NCBI GenBank assembly: GCA_002722105.1
Contig: PBKF01000051.1
Location: 1-22,490 of the forward strand
Direction: 5' to 3'
Source of the DNA: Fidelibacterota bacterium
GTDB taxonomy: Bacteria; Marinisomatota; Marinisomatia; Marinisomatales; UBA1611
Length of the DNA stretch: 22,490 nt
Under the pieces are notes generated by a model, which had not been told where the DNA came from, did not search any database, and worked only from the letters and a program-made list of their open reading frames with translations. The position numbers and the translations under genes are program-made. Of the stretch, positions 1 through 7,578 are shown piece after piece; position 1 is the stretch's first letter, and every line of letters starts with the position of its first letter.

Positions 1-2
1 AA

Positions 3-512
3 ATGACTGAGGGATTTGGTCCAAAAATTTCAGGATTTAGTCATTTTAAATTTGGAGATCATAAGTCCTTAAAAAAGAAGATTACGAAAAGAACAGCTGC
101 AATTATGGTTGAACCTATAATGGGAGAAGGAGGGATAAAGGTGATACCAGATTGGTGTTTAAAAGATTTAAGAAATTTATGTAATAAAAAAAAGATATTA
201 TTGATTTTAGATGAAGTTCAGTGTGGTATTTCTAGAACTGGAAGTTTTTTTTCATTTGAAAGATCAAAAGTAAAACCTGATATTGTTCCAATAGCTAAGG
301 GAATTGGTGGTGGATTTCCTATCGGTGCAGTTTTGATGAATAAGAAGGTTGCTTCTGGAATGACTCCAGGTACTCATGGCTCTACTTCTATTATTGAACC
401 AGCTGAACTAGTATTGGCATACTCGTTTAAAACAATGGGCATTTCTTTGCCCTTTGCTTCCCTGCCCAATATCCGTTTTGCAATTGATTCGTTCATGTTT
501 AAATTAGCTTGA
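3..512 (+). CDS. argD: Acetylornithine/succinyldiaminopimelate aminotransferase (ArgD-like), 5'-partial and 3'-chimeric
   Basis: Class III PLP-dependent aminotransferase fragment, most like ArgD, which converts N-acetylglutamate semialdehyde to N-acetylornithine in arginine synthesis. The gene is open at the left window edge, so its true start lies outside. Visible family motifs, numbered from base 3: EPIMGEGG (37-44), LILDEVQCG (67-75, containing the cofactor-ring Asp70), the Schiff-base lysine in AKGIGGGFP (Lys99) and TPGTHGST (121-128). ArgD normally continues from the last motif into FGGNPLA and about 100 more residues. Here the frame instead runs after Thr128 (base 386) into antisense of the neighbouring ketosynthase gene and stops at 512. 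Residues 130-169 are therefore not aminotransferase sequence. The family assignment is secure; whether the truncation is biological or an artefact is open. Confidence 0.75.
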   Translation: MTEGFGPKISGFSHFKFGDHKSLKKKITKRTAAIMVEPIMGEGGIKVIPDWCLKDLRNLCNKKKILLILDEVQCGISRTGSFFSFERSKVKPDIVPIAKGIGGGFPIGAVLMNKKVASGMTPGTHGSTSIIEPAELVLAYSFKTMGISLPFASLPNIRFAIDSFMFKLA

Positions 513-1402
513 TGCAACCATAATCTATAGACGCCTGAAACTTCTATATTCAACTCAGTTAAATGAGATTTGATATGCTCTTCTACTAATGGAACTACAT
601 CTTTGTATACCTTTCTTCCATTTTGGATAAAAAGCTTATCAGGAGCTTCTGAATCAGAATTCTCAGGTTTGTTTAAAAACCCAAAATTATTTCTTATATT
701 ATTGGAAAATTTGGTTTTTAATTTAGTACCTAATATCTCAAAGGCTTTCGGATGAGGATTTCCATCATTTTTTTCTAAAACAATTGAGGTACAAGCATCA
801 CCAAAAATAAAGTGCCCATCTCTATCTCTAAAATTTAAATGAGCGGTACATATATCTGGATTAACAACCAAAATTCTTTCTGCCACTCCACTTAATATAT
901 CGTTACATGCATTTTGAATAGCAAATGTTGAGGAAGAACAAGCAACATTCATGTCATAAGCATAACCTTCAATATTGAGAGCTTCTTGAATCTCAATTGC
1001 CACTGCAGGATAGGCCCTTTGCAAATTAGCACAGCCACAAATTACTGCGTCTATATCTTGAGCATCTCTTCCAGCATTTTCCATAGCTTCTCTACATGCA
1101 TCTACTGCTATTTCAGCTTGGATAGACATTTCTTCATTAGACCTCTCCTTAAGATTGGGTCTCATCCTTTCAACGTCCAAAATACCTTCTTTATCTAATA
1201 CAAATCTTTGCTCTATGCCTGAGACTTTCTTAATAAAATCAGTATCTGAATGCACTAATGCCTCTAATTTACCGGATTTAATTAATGCTTCATTTTCCAA
1301 ATTGTACTTGTCTACATAATTATTATAGCTATCTACTAATTCTTCATTTGAGATTCTTTCACTAGGTGTATATAAACCCGTACCTGTAATCAAAACTGAC
1401 AT
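374..1402 (-). CDS. Beta-ketoacyl-ACP synthase III-like protein (PA3286 type), C-terminus disrupted
   Basis: FabH-fold condensing enzyme expected to join an acyl-CoA or acyl-ACP primer to malonyl-ACP, or a related Claisen condensation. The thiolase-superfamily triad is present: Cys155 in NVACSSSTF, His297 in LWLHQAN and Asn330 in YANTSSAGS. The N-terminal ITGTGLYTP and the long insert before the substrate region resemble the Pseudomonas aeruginosa PA3286 group (about 373 residues), which has been linked to feeding beta-oxidation intermediates into fatty-acid synthesis. Genuine sequence ends at Ile338 (base 389). The last four residues and the stop come from antisense argD sequence, so the final strands of the fold are missing. 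It lies 46 bases downstream of djlA on the same strand. The family call is firm; the substrate is unknown. Confidence 0.8.
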   Translation of the reverse strand: MSVLITGTGLYTPSERISNEELVDSYNNYVDKYNLENEALIKSGKLEALVHSDTDFIKKVSGIEQRFVLDKEGILDVERMRPNLKERSNEEMSIQAEIAVDACREAMENAGRDAQDIDAVICGCANLQRAYPAVAIEIQEALNIEGYAYDMNVACSSSTFAIQNACNDILSGVAERILVVNPDICTAHLNFRDRDGHFIFGDACTSIVLEKNDGNPHPKAFEILGTKLKTKFSNNIRNNFGFLNKPENSDSEAPDKLFIQNGRKVYKDVVPLVEEHIKSHLTELNIEVSGVYRLWLHQANLNMNESIAKRILGREAKGKEMPIVLNEYANTSSAGSIIEVEP

Positions 1403-1448
1403 TCACTAATAATATGTTAAAAAAGCAAATAAATCTAAATACTTGATC

Positions 1449-2177
1449 TTATTTTTTTAGATTTTCTATTTCTTCATACGCCTGTTGAATTTGGATAAAT
1501 TTTTCTTTCGCTTTTTCAAGTAACTCATCCGGTAATCCTTTAGAAATTAATGTATCTGGATGAAACTCTCTTCTTTTTTTCTGATACTCTTTCTTGATAT
1601 CAATTAAAGACATATCTCTAGTTACTCCTAAAACCAAGTAGGCATCAGAAAATTGGTTTTCAAATTTTGTTTTTAATTCTTCATACAAATTAGAACGAAT
1701 GTTAAAAATTTCAGGCACTTCTTTAAGTAAATGCTCTTCAGATGAGTGTAAGACTCCATCAGCCATTGCTAGCTCAAAAAGCAGTTCATAAAACATAATT
1801 AAAGAGTTTTCATTTTGAGATAGCATCGAAGCTAATTGAACTGCATAATCTTGAAAAGAATGAGAATCATCCTTTGCTTGATTAAAAATTTGTATAGCGA
1901 ATGATCGCTGATCCGGAGGAAAGTTAAATCTCTCTTTAATATATGAGTCTACCTTATCTACCTCTTCCCTGCTTACTACACCATCGGCTTTTGCTAATTT
2001 AGCAAGGCAAGCGAAGAGAGCAGTAAAAAAAGCGGCCTGGTTCCTCTGATTAGAAGAAAAAGACTGCTTACCCTTAGATCCAAATTTTGAGCCTAGAACA
2101 GCTCCCAATACAGCACCCAAAGGACCTCCGAGAGCTCCTCCTATCATGCCTCCTATTAGAGAATTTATGAAACTCAT
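1449..2177 (-). CDS. djlA: DjlA-like TerB/J-domain co-chaperone
   Basis: Membrane-associated J-domain protein expected to stimulate the ATPase of DnaK. Order of parts: a glycine-zipper-like hydrophobic N-terminus (residues 8-35, repeated GG and GxxxG), which in DjlA is the membrane anchor; a TerB-like helical domain (about 48-165) with the two acidic signatures KADGVVSREE (63-72) and MADGVLHSSE (138-147); and a C-terminal J domain (about 178-242) with the essential HPD at 206-208. At 242 residues it is slightly shorter than E. coli DjlA (about 270). The start codon lies inside an 8-bp inverted repeat (2175-2196). The gene is divergent from the DUF35/thiolase pair and leads into the ketosynthase. 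Confidence 0.88.
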   Translation of the reverse strand: MSFINSLIGGMIGGALGGPLGAVLGAVLGSKFGSKGKQSFSSNQRNQAAFFTALFACLAKLAKADGVVSREEVDKVDSYIKERFNFPPDQRSFAIQIFNQAKDDSHSFQDYAVQLASMLSQNENSLIMFYELLFELAMADGVLHSSEEHLLKEVPEIFNIRSNLYEELKTKFENQFSDAYLVLGVTRDMSLIDIKKEYQKKRREFHPDTLISKGLPDELLEKAKEKFIQIQQAYEEIENLKK

Positions 2178-2196
2178 TACAAAAGATATTGTAATG
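2175..2196. promoter_or_regulatory. Inverted repeat over the djlA start codon (possible operator or mRNA hairpin)
   Basis: CATTACAA, then six bases, then TTGTAATG form a perfect 8-bp inverted repeat in the 68-bp divergent spacer. Its left arm contains the djlA start codon (CAT on the plus strand). In djlA mRNA the arms could pair and hide the AUG. As DNA it could be a dimeric repressor site serving both divergent genes. Function is inference; the symmetry is directly visible. Confidence 0.4.
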
Positions 2197-2245
2197 CAGT
2201 GAAATTTATATAAAACTAATACTTAATTAATTTCAAAGGGAGAAT

Positions 2246-2653
2246 ATGAGTTTACCAGTTGTAGAGTATTTAAAATTACCTAAAGGTAAGGACCCTTACC
2301 TCGAAGGACATAAGTGCAGTAAATGTGGCTCGATATTTTTAGGAGAGAGAAATGTCTGCTCTAACTGTTTCTCAAGAGATAGCATGAAAGCAGTTAAGCT
2401 TGGCAATAAAGGGAAATTATATTCTTCCTCTATTGTCTTTAGATCTTTTCCAGGTATAGATGTACCTTATATATCTGCAATAGTTGACTTAGATGGTGGA
2501 GGAACAATTAAAGGAAACTTAATAGAGTGTGATCCTGATCCTGACAAAATTAAATTTGATATGCCAGTAGAAGTAGTATTTGATGACGCTTTAGGAAGAA
2601 AAGATTCAGACGGTAACTCTTATATTAGCTATTTCTTTAAACCAACTTCTTGA
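2246..2653 (+). CDS. DUF35 zinc-ribbon/OB-fold protein (thiolase partner)
   Basis: 135-residue protein with an N-terminal rubredoxin-like zinc ribbon, CxxC...CxxC at Cys24, Cys27, Cys38 and Cys41, followed by an OB-fold domain (about 50-130). In archaea and in sterol-degrading bacteria such proteins bind thiolase-fold enzymes and help channel acyl-CoA substrates. The next gene is exactly such a thiolase and its ribosome site overlaps this stop codon, so a two-subunit complex is likely. The start is supported by a strong Shine-Dalgarno AAAGGGAG at 2235-2242. The substrate cannot be read from sequence. Confidence 0.88.
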   Translation: MSLPVVEYLKLPKGKDPYLEGHKCSKCGSIFLGERNVCSNCFSRDSMKAVKLGNKGKLYSSSIVFRSFPGIDVPYISAIVDLDGGGTIKGNLIECDPDPDKIKFDMPVEVVFDDALGRKDSDGNSYISYFFKPTS

Positions 2654-2658
2654 AGGAG
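2653..2658 (+). promoter_or_regulatory. Ribosome binding site deciding the thiolase start
   Basis: AAGGAG lies six bases before the ATG at 2665. It overlaps the stop codon of the DUF35 gene (2651-2653), which favours the ATG over an in-frame TTG at 2650 and suggests coupled translation. Confidence 0.75.
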
Positions 2659-2664
2659 AACAGT

Positions 2665-3804
2665 ATGAGTGATGTATATGTATTAGGTGTAGATATGATT
2701 AAATTTGGAAGATTCCCTGATAGGACTGTTCCAGATTTAGGAGCTGAAGCTGCTCTTCTGGCTCTAGATGATGCAGGACTAACTATAGAAAATATGGAAG
2801 CCTTTTATTGCGGTAATTTAGGTCAAGCTAATGCTATGGTTGGTCAACGTATCCTTCAAGAAATAGGACAAACAGGTATACCTGTCGTCAATTGTTCTAA
2901 TGCTTGTGCTACTGGTGCAACCGCCTTCAGAGAGGCTTGGACATCCATTAAAGCAGGATTATACGATGTTGTGCTAGCTGTTGGCGTTGAACAAATGGGA
3001 ACTGGCTTACTAGGGGGAGCTGGGGGAGGCAAAGGTATCCCCAAGGAAGGCTTGCTGGGTTCAGGTACAATGCCTGCAGTTTTTGCAGAGGCAGGTATGG
3101 AGCATTCCAGACAATATGGAACAACCTTTGAACAATTTGCAAAGATCTCAGTTAAAAACCACCATCATTCAACCATGAACCCTAAAGCCAGATACCAAAT
3201 CGAGACACCTTTAGAAGAGGTTATGAACGCAGAGATGATTTCATACCCTAATACTAAACTTATGTGTTCAGTAAATGTAGATGGTGCTGCTGCAGCTGTA
3301 CTTGTCTCAGAAAAGAAAGCAAAAGAGTTAGGAAAGGAAAGATCGGTTCGAGTTAAAGCCTCTGTTCTTACTAGTGATCCCTATCAAGAGAGGGATTTAG
3401 TTATGCCAGATGTTAATTCATGTACTCGAAAAGCTGCTAAAGAAGCTTATGAAATGGCTGGACTCGGTGCAGATGATATTGATCTAGTTGAACTCCATGA
3501 TTGTTTTGCCACTGCAGAGATGCTTCATTACGAGAATTTAGGTCTGTGTAATGATGGAGAAGCAGGAAGGCTGATAGACGAAGGAGAAGTTGAATTGGGG
3601 GGGAGAATACCAGTAAATGTTTCCGGGGGCTTACTTTCTAAAGGACACCCCTTAGGAGCAACTGGTATAGCTAATATATATGAAGTTTGCACTCATCTTC
3701 GAGGCGAGGCTGGTGAAAGGCAAGTTGAGGGTGCCAAAATAGGTCTTACCCATGTAATTGGACTGGGTAGTGCGTGCGGAATTCATATCTTAGAAAAAGC
3801 TTAA
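2665..3804 (+). CDS. SCP2/SCPx-type thiolase (acetyl-CoA acetyltransferase family)
   Basis: 379-residue thiolase of the sterol-carrier-protein-x class, acting on acyl-CoA thioesters by thiolytic cleavage or condensation. Key elements: nucleophilic Cys81 in NACATGATAF; HDCF at 278-281, diagnostic of the SCP2 class; GHPLGATG at 327-334 with the catalytic His328; and the second cysteine Cys371 in GLGSACG. Retention of Cys81 argues for true thiolase chemistry rather than the Ltp2-type retro-aldolase, which has lost it. It is translationally linked to the DUF35 gene just upstream. With the FabH-like gene nearby, the region looks like fatty-acid or acyl-CoA metabolism. The exact substrate is unknown. 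Confidence 0.88.
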   Translation: MSDVYVLGVDMIKFGRFPDRTVPDLGAEAALLALDDAGLTIENMEAFYCGNLGQANAMVGQRILQEIGQTGIPVVNCSNACATGATAFREAWTSIKAGLYDVVLAVGVEQMGTGLLGGAGGGKGIPKEGLLGSGTMPAVFAEAGMEHSRQYGTTFEQFAKISVKNHHHSTMNPKARYQIETPLEEVMNAEMISYPNTKLMCSVNVDGAAAAVLVSEKKAKELGKERSVRVKASVLTSDPYQERDLVMPDVNSCTRKAAKEAYEMAGLGADDIDLVELHDCFATAEMLHYENLGLCNDGEAGRLIDEGEVELGGRIPVNVSGGLLSKGHPLGATGIANIYEVCTHLRGEAGERQVEGAKIGLTHVIGLGSACGIHILEKA

Positions 3805-3813
3805 GATACAATA

Positions 3814-4305
3814 ATGTTGGTTGGTGTCGTTAGCGATACTCACAACAATATCCGAAATGTTAAAGATATTATCAATATTTTTAATAAGGAAAATGTTGAA
3901 ATCGTTATACATACAGGAGATATAAGCAAGCCCCATACTCTAGAACTATTTTCAAAACTTAATTGTCCATTGATGGGAGTATTTGGCAATAATGATAGAA
4001 CCGAGAAAGGCCTTGAAGAAGTATGTAAAAAAAATGGTTTTGATATAAAGAATCCACCTTATTCAATATCTTTGCAAAAAAAGAATATTGTTATCTTTCA
4101 CGAACCTGATGCTATTCATGAATACTTAGAAAAAAATAAAGAGATTGATTTAATTTTACATGGGCATACTCATAGATATAGGGAAGAACTAATAGGAAAT
4201 GTTTTATGTTTTAATCCAGGGGAATGTGCTGGATTAGTTGCTGGAAAAAATGCAATAGGTATCATTGATTTAAATCTCCTAAAAATTAGAAGAATATTTT
4301 TTTAA
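3814..4305 (+). CDS. YfcE/MJ0936-type metallophosphoesterase
   Basis: 163-residue calcineurin-like phosphodiesterase of the small YfcE/MJ0936 family, which hydrolyses phosphodiesters with two metal ions. All metal-ligand motifs are visible: DTH (Asp8, His10), GD (Asp36), GNND (58-61), His96, and HGHTH (116-120), followed by FNPGE (133-137). The length is normal for the family (about 160-185). It begins nine bases after the thiolase stop, so it may share the transcript, but function gives no obvious link. Its last 20 bases overlap the convergent small membrane-protein gene. The physiological substrate is not predictable. Confidence 0.85.
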   Translation: MLVGVVSDTHNNIRNVKDIINIFNKENVEIVIHTGDISKPHTLELFSKLNCPLMGVFGNNDRTEKGLEEVCKKNGFDIKNPPYSISLQKKNIVIFHEPDAIHEYLEKNKEIDLILHGHTHRYREELIGNVLCFNPGECAGLVAGKNAIGIIDLNLLKIRRIFF

Positions 4306-4573
4306 TCCTTAAAAATAACCAGAGTATAAATAAAGAGATAGGCAAAGTTAGAAATAAAGGCCTTAAAACTCTTAACGAATATTCTTCAAGGAAAACTAAA
4401 TTAAAAAAGAAAGTAAATAATGAAGGAGCATAATTTGAAGTGCCAATTTCTATTTGAGCTGGAGTTAAAAGGATTACTAAGCAAACATAAATAACTATAA
4501 ATCCTCTATTAAATCCTTTACTAATCACATAACTCAGACAAAAGGCAGAAAGAATGTAAAAAAACCAAAACAT
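4286..4573 (-). CDS. Small hydrophobic membrane protein, unknown function
   Basis: 95-residue protein that I do not recognise. It is almost entirely hydrophobic, with about three or four probable membrane helices (roughly 2-20, 25-39, 50-63 and 70-90) and a short basic C-terminus (RIKK near the end). It starts immediately after the RNase D stop codon on the same strand, so it is probably cotranscribed and translationally coupled. Its 3' end overlaps the metallophosphoesterase by 20 bases in convergent orientation. The tight junction and hydrophobic pattern support a real gene; no role can be assigned. Confidence 0.65.
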   Translation of the reverse strand: MFWFFYILSAFCLSYVISKGFNRGFIVIYVCLVILLTPAQIEIGTSNYAPSLFTFFFNLVFLEEYSLRVLRPLFLTLPISLFILWLFLRIKKIFF

Positions 4574-5407
4574 CTATCTCTCTAATAGAATCTTCTCAAG
4601 CGGAGCTTTAATTAGTTGTTTTCTCCAATTCGTAATAAACCTCGAGGCATCTCTAAACCCTTGATGAAGAACCAATCTAAGAAATTCTTTTTGGTTTTTC
4701 TTCGAAAATAATAAAGTGGGGTTAACTGCTTCTTTTTCAGCTACACTTTCAACAATCTCATTAAATTTCTTTAACAGATTATTTTCTTCACTTTTTGTTA
4801 ACTTAATTTCTACTGCTTCTTCTTGTTTTATAGGTTCAAAAATTAGAGATATAAGGGCATTTATTTCTTCATTAAGCCAACCTATCTTATTTGATTTGAC
4901 TAATTCTTTTTCTTGCTCATTAAACAAGTGAATTAAATACTCAACATCTGTTGCCGCATAATTTAATTGAGAGTCAGATAGTGGCCTCCTTATCCAATTG
5001 GATCTAGTTTCATGTTTATCTAAAATTATCTCTAACTTCTCTTCAACTAAACCTTGATATCCAATAGAGTATTCGCCATCGAGTAAAGCATTTGCTAATT
5101 GTGTGTCAAATAGATTAACCATTATTTTATTAGTCCATGAATAAATTGCTTCAAGATCTTCCTTACATGAATGAAAAATTTTTAGGACTGAATCCGAAAA
5201 TAAGAAATCACATTCGTTGTTTGGATTACTTATTAAGACTGTATCAATGAGATAGATTTCTTCACCATCATTTACTTGCAGCAAAGCTAACTTCATATTG
5301 TTCTTCGAAGTTCTTCTAAACTCAGTATCAACTCCCAAACAGGGCTTACCAATAAGCTCTTTATTTAAAAAAGATAGGTCTTCTATATTATCTATATAAG
5401 TAAACAA
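4574..5407 (-). CDS. rnd: Ribonuclease D (short form)
   Basis: 3'-5' exoribonuclease of the DEDDy family, involved in tRNA and stable-RNA 3'-end processing. Exonuclease motifs: DTE (Asp27, Glu29), the motif II acidic residue in HSCKEDLEAI (Asp84) and YAATD (Tyr150, Asp154). The remaining about 100 residues can hold only one HRDC-like helical domain, making the protein 277 residues against about 375 in E. coli, which has two. It is followed without a gap by the small membrane protein and lies 11 bases downstream of the dehydratase stop, so it may be transcribed from the glycan locus or from an internal promoter I cannot see. Confidence 0.9.
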   Translation of the reverse strand: MFTYIDNIEDLSFLNKELIGKPCLGVDTEFRRTSKNNMKLALLQVNDGEEIYLIDTVLISNPNNECDFLFSDSVLKIFHSCKEDLEAIYSWTNKIMVNLFDTQLANALLDGEYSIGYQGLVEEKLEIILDKHETRSNWIRRPLSDSQLNYAATDVEYLIHLFNEQEKELVKSNKIGWLNEEINALISLIFEPIKQEEAVEIKLTKSEENNLLKKFNEIVESVAEKEAVNPTLLFSKKNQKEFLRLVLHQGFRDASRFITNWRKQLIKAPLEKILLER

Positions 5408-5418
5408 TTTATTATATT

Positions 5419-7341
5419 TTAAGTTTCTATATTCTGGAGCGAGATAACATCAACTATTTCTTCTACTGATTCGTAGCCCTGTATGATCTTTGAAAAGATC
5501 TCTTTTAAAGCAAGGACATCATTATTTTTCTCAGCTTCTTTTATTTCGTCAATTAGTCTTTCAATTTTTTCTTTAGAAATAAACTCTTCTTCAGCTCTGA
5601 GGATTTGTTTGTGATCTGTTTCACTAATATTATCCCCTATTAATAATTCTTCATATAATTTCTCTCCGGGTCTGAGTCCTGTAAATATTATATCTATATC
5701 ACCTTTAGGATTATTTTCATCTTTTACTTCAAAGCCACTTAGATTAATTAATCTTTTAGCCAAGTCTAAAATTTTTACTGACTCTCCCATGTCTAAAACA
5801 AAAACATCACCCCCCTCTCCCATGGCTCCAGCCTGTATAACCAATTCAGCTGCTTCAGGAATAGACATAAAATACCTTGTAACCTCAGAGTTTGTAACAG
5901 TTACAGGCCCTCCCTCTCTGATTTGTTTTTGAAACAAAGGTATTGCTGATCCAGAAGAACCTAAGACATTGCCAAACCTAACCATAGTCATCCTGGTTAT
6001 ATTATTTGCTTTCTTATCATTAGAATAAGATTGTAAAATCATTTCAGCAAACCTCTTAGTTGCTCCCATAATATTTGTAGGTCTAACAGCTTTGTCTGTC
6101 GATATAAGAACGAAGGTTGCAACTTTGTATTTAATTGCAGCCTCTACACAAACTTTAGTGCCAATAATATTATTGAAGGTTCCTTCGAAAGGGTTCTCTT
6201 CAACCAAAGGTACATGTTTATAAGCAGCCGAATGATAGATGGTGTCTATTTCAAAACTTAGACAAACGTCTTCCATCCTTTTCTTGTTAGTAACACTAGC
6301 AATTATAGTTTTTATCTGTGTATTGAATCGAGACGACTCAATCTCATTCTTTATCTCATACAATGCGTATTCATTCGAATCCAGAAGTATTAATGTCTTT
6401 GGTTTATTTCTTACTACTTGTCTAGCAATCTCCGAACCAATTGACCCTCCTGCACCAGTAATTAGAACTGTCTTATTTTTAATATTTCTATCTAATAGCT
6501 CTTGATTCGCCTCCACTTCATACCTTCCAAGCAAATCTGTTATGTCTACCTCTTTTAGCTCAGAGACAAGAACTTTGCCTTGAGCTAACTCAGCCAAACC
6601 AGGAAGTATTCTTACTTTAACTGAGTATTCCTCTATTTCTTTGAGTAATTCTCTTAAGATAGCTCTTGAAGCAGAAGGTATAGCTATAAGCACTTCGTCT
6701 ACCTTGTTCCTCTTTACCAATCTTTCCAGTTTCTTCGGATGAAGGACCTTTACTCCTCCTAAGAAAGTATTATGTAACGCGGGATCTCTGTCTATGAAAG
6801 CTACAGGTTGCATCTCTGAACTTACTCTCAAAGCTCCAGCTAATTGAATTCCAGCTGATCCAGCACCATAAATTACAACCTTTTTCTCAGACTGTCTGTC
6901 TGATAAATAATAGTATGCACTCAATCTCGATGTAATAACTAAAAAGGAAAAGGTTACAAAACCTACTAACCATCCTTCTAAGCTAATAAGCGGTTCATAA
7001 TTTTCACTAGACCAGAATGTTAAAAAATAAGAAGAGAGAAGTGTTAAAAATAGATTTGCAATAAAAACAAATAAAATAGCTCTAGCTATGATTATGATTA
7101 CTGATAAGTCTATATATCTAACTATAGAACTATAAACACCCAAGTACCAAAAGGAAATAACACTAAAAAAGGGCAGCCATAGCAATCTAAAAAGATTTTC
7201 AGTGCTTATCAAACTAAAGTCGATATTACTGATCATTAAAGCAAAAAATGTTGCAGCACACATGCTGAGGAAATCAATTGATAAGATGATGAGTTTCTTA
7301 TTAAATCTAGAGACTGATAATAGAGTGTTTTTAAAGCTCAC
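5419..7341 (-). CDS. Membrane-bound UDP-sugar 4,6-dehydratase (WbpM/CapD/PglF family)
   Basis: 640-residue polysaccharide-biosynthesis dehydratase, expected to convert UDP-GlcNAc to UDP-4-keto-6-deoxy-GlcNAc, the precursor of QuiNAc, FucNAc or bacillosamine. Four N-terminal membrane helices (about 17-38, 51-73, 82-108, 122-140) are followed by a CoA-binding-like Rossmann fold (GAGSAG, 159-164). The catalytic SDR domain then has TGAGGSIG (295-302), STDKA (414-418) and the Met425/Lys429 pair in NIMGATKR that replaces the usual Tyr-x-x-x-Lys in this family. GLRPGEKLYEE (556-566) is also family-typical. No matching aminotransferase, reductase or acetyltransferase is in the window, so the final amino sugar is undetermined. 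A remnant of a sugar-transferase gene sits 27 bases upstream. Confidence 0.93.
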   Translation of the reverse strand: MSFKNTLLSVSRFNKKLIILSIDFLSMCAATFFALMISNIDFSLISTENLFRLLWLPFFSVISFWYLGVYSSIVRYIDLSVIIIIARAILFVFIANLFLTLLSSYFLTFWSSENYEPLISLEGWLVGFVTFSFLVITSRLSAYYYLSDRQSEKKVVIYGAGSAGIQLAGALRVSSEMQPVAFIDRDPALHNTFLGGVKVLHPKKLERLVKRNKVDEVLIAIPSASRAILRELLKEIEEYSVKVRILPGLAELAQGKVLVSELKEVDITDLLGRYEVEANQELLDRNIKNKTVLITGAGGSIGSEIARQVVRNKPKTLILLDSNEYALYEIKNEIESSRFNTQIKTIIASVTNKKRMEDVCLSFEIDTIYHSAAYKHVPLVEENPFEGTFNNIIGTKVCVEAAIKYKVATFVLISTDKAVRPTNIMGATKRFAEMILQSYSNDKKANNITRMTMVRFGNVLGSSGSAIPLFQKQIREGGPVTVTNSEVTRYFMSIPEAAELVIQAGAMGEGGDVFVLDMGESVKILDLAKRLINLSGFEVKDENNPKGDIDIIFTGLRPGEKLYEELLIGDNISETDHKQILRAEEEFISKEKIERLIDEIKEAEKNNDVLALKEIFSKIIQGYESVEEIVDVISLQNIET

Positions 7342-7368
7342 AAATATTTTTTAAATTTAGATTGTTGT

Positions 7369-7500
7369 TTAATAAGAAACACCTTCTTTCTTAATAGACT
7401 TGATTATAGTAAGCCAAATTCTGCAGATATCAAAACTAAAGGAAGCTTTAAATAAACTCCCTTGGGCATATTTGGGCTTGTCAGTTAATACAAAAAAGGT
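7369..7500 (-). pseudogene. 3' remnant of a bacterial sugar-phosphate transferase gene
   Basis: The minus strand here encodes about 40 codons ending in KKEGVSY and a stop, matching the C-terminus of the intact sugar transferase at 13038 (shared KASFSFDI; KEGVSY versus KEGITH). Codon-by-codon hand alignment gives about 89 of 117 identical bases, with a 15-base identical run in both. An in-frame stop lies just upstream (7507-7509) and no start or catalytic region remains, so it cannot be functional. Its stop is 27 bases before the dehydratase start, the usual sugar-transferase/WbpM gene order. It occupies half of the 237-base divergent spacer; the remainder must carry the asnB and dehydratase promoters, but I cannot place them with confidence. 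Confidence 0.72.
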
Positions 7501-7578
7501 AATCAATTAGTTTTACGTATTTATTTTAGCCAATAAGCTTTTGTAAATCTCGAAGATATATAGAATACTCATCCTAAT

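Noticed and set aside
570..755. Plus-strand ORF opposite the FabH-like gene
   Set aside because: It lies wholly antisense to conserved ketosynthase codons and has no domain or ribosome site; a shadow frame.
2856..3142. Two minus-strand ORFs inside the thiolase gene
   Set aside because: Proline- and leucine-rich translations that mirror the thiolase coding sequence; the thiolase carries clear catalytic motifs.
7501..7578. Sigma-70 promoter for asnB
   Set aside because: TTGTAA and TAGAAT boxes can be picked out but are only 14 bases apart, and such hexamers are common in this AT-rich DNA; not reported as a feature.
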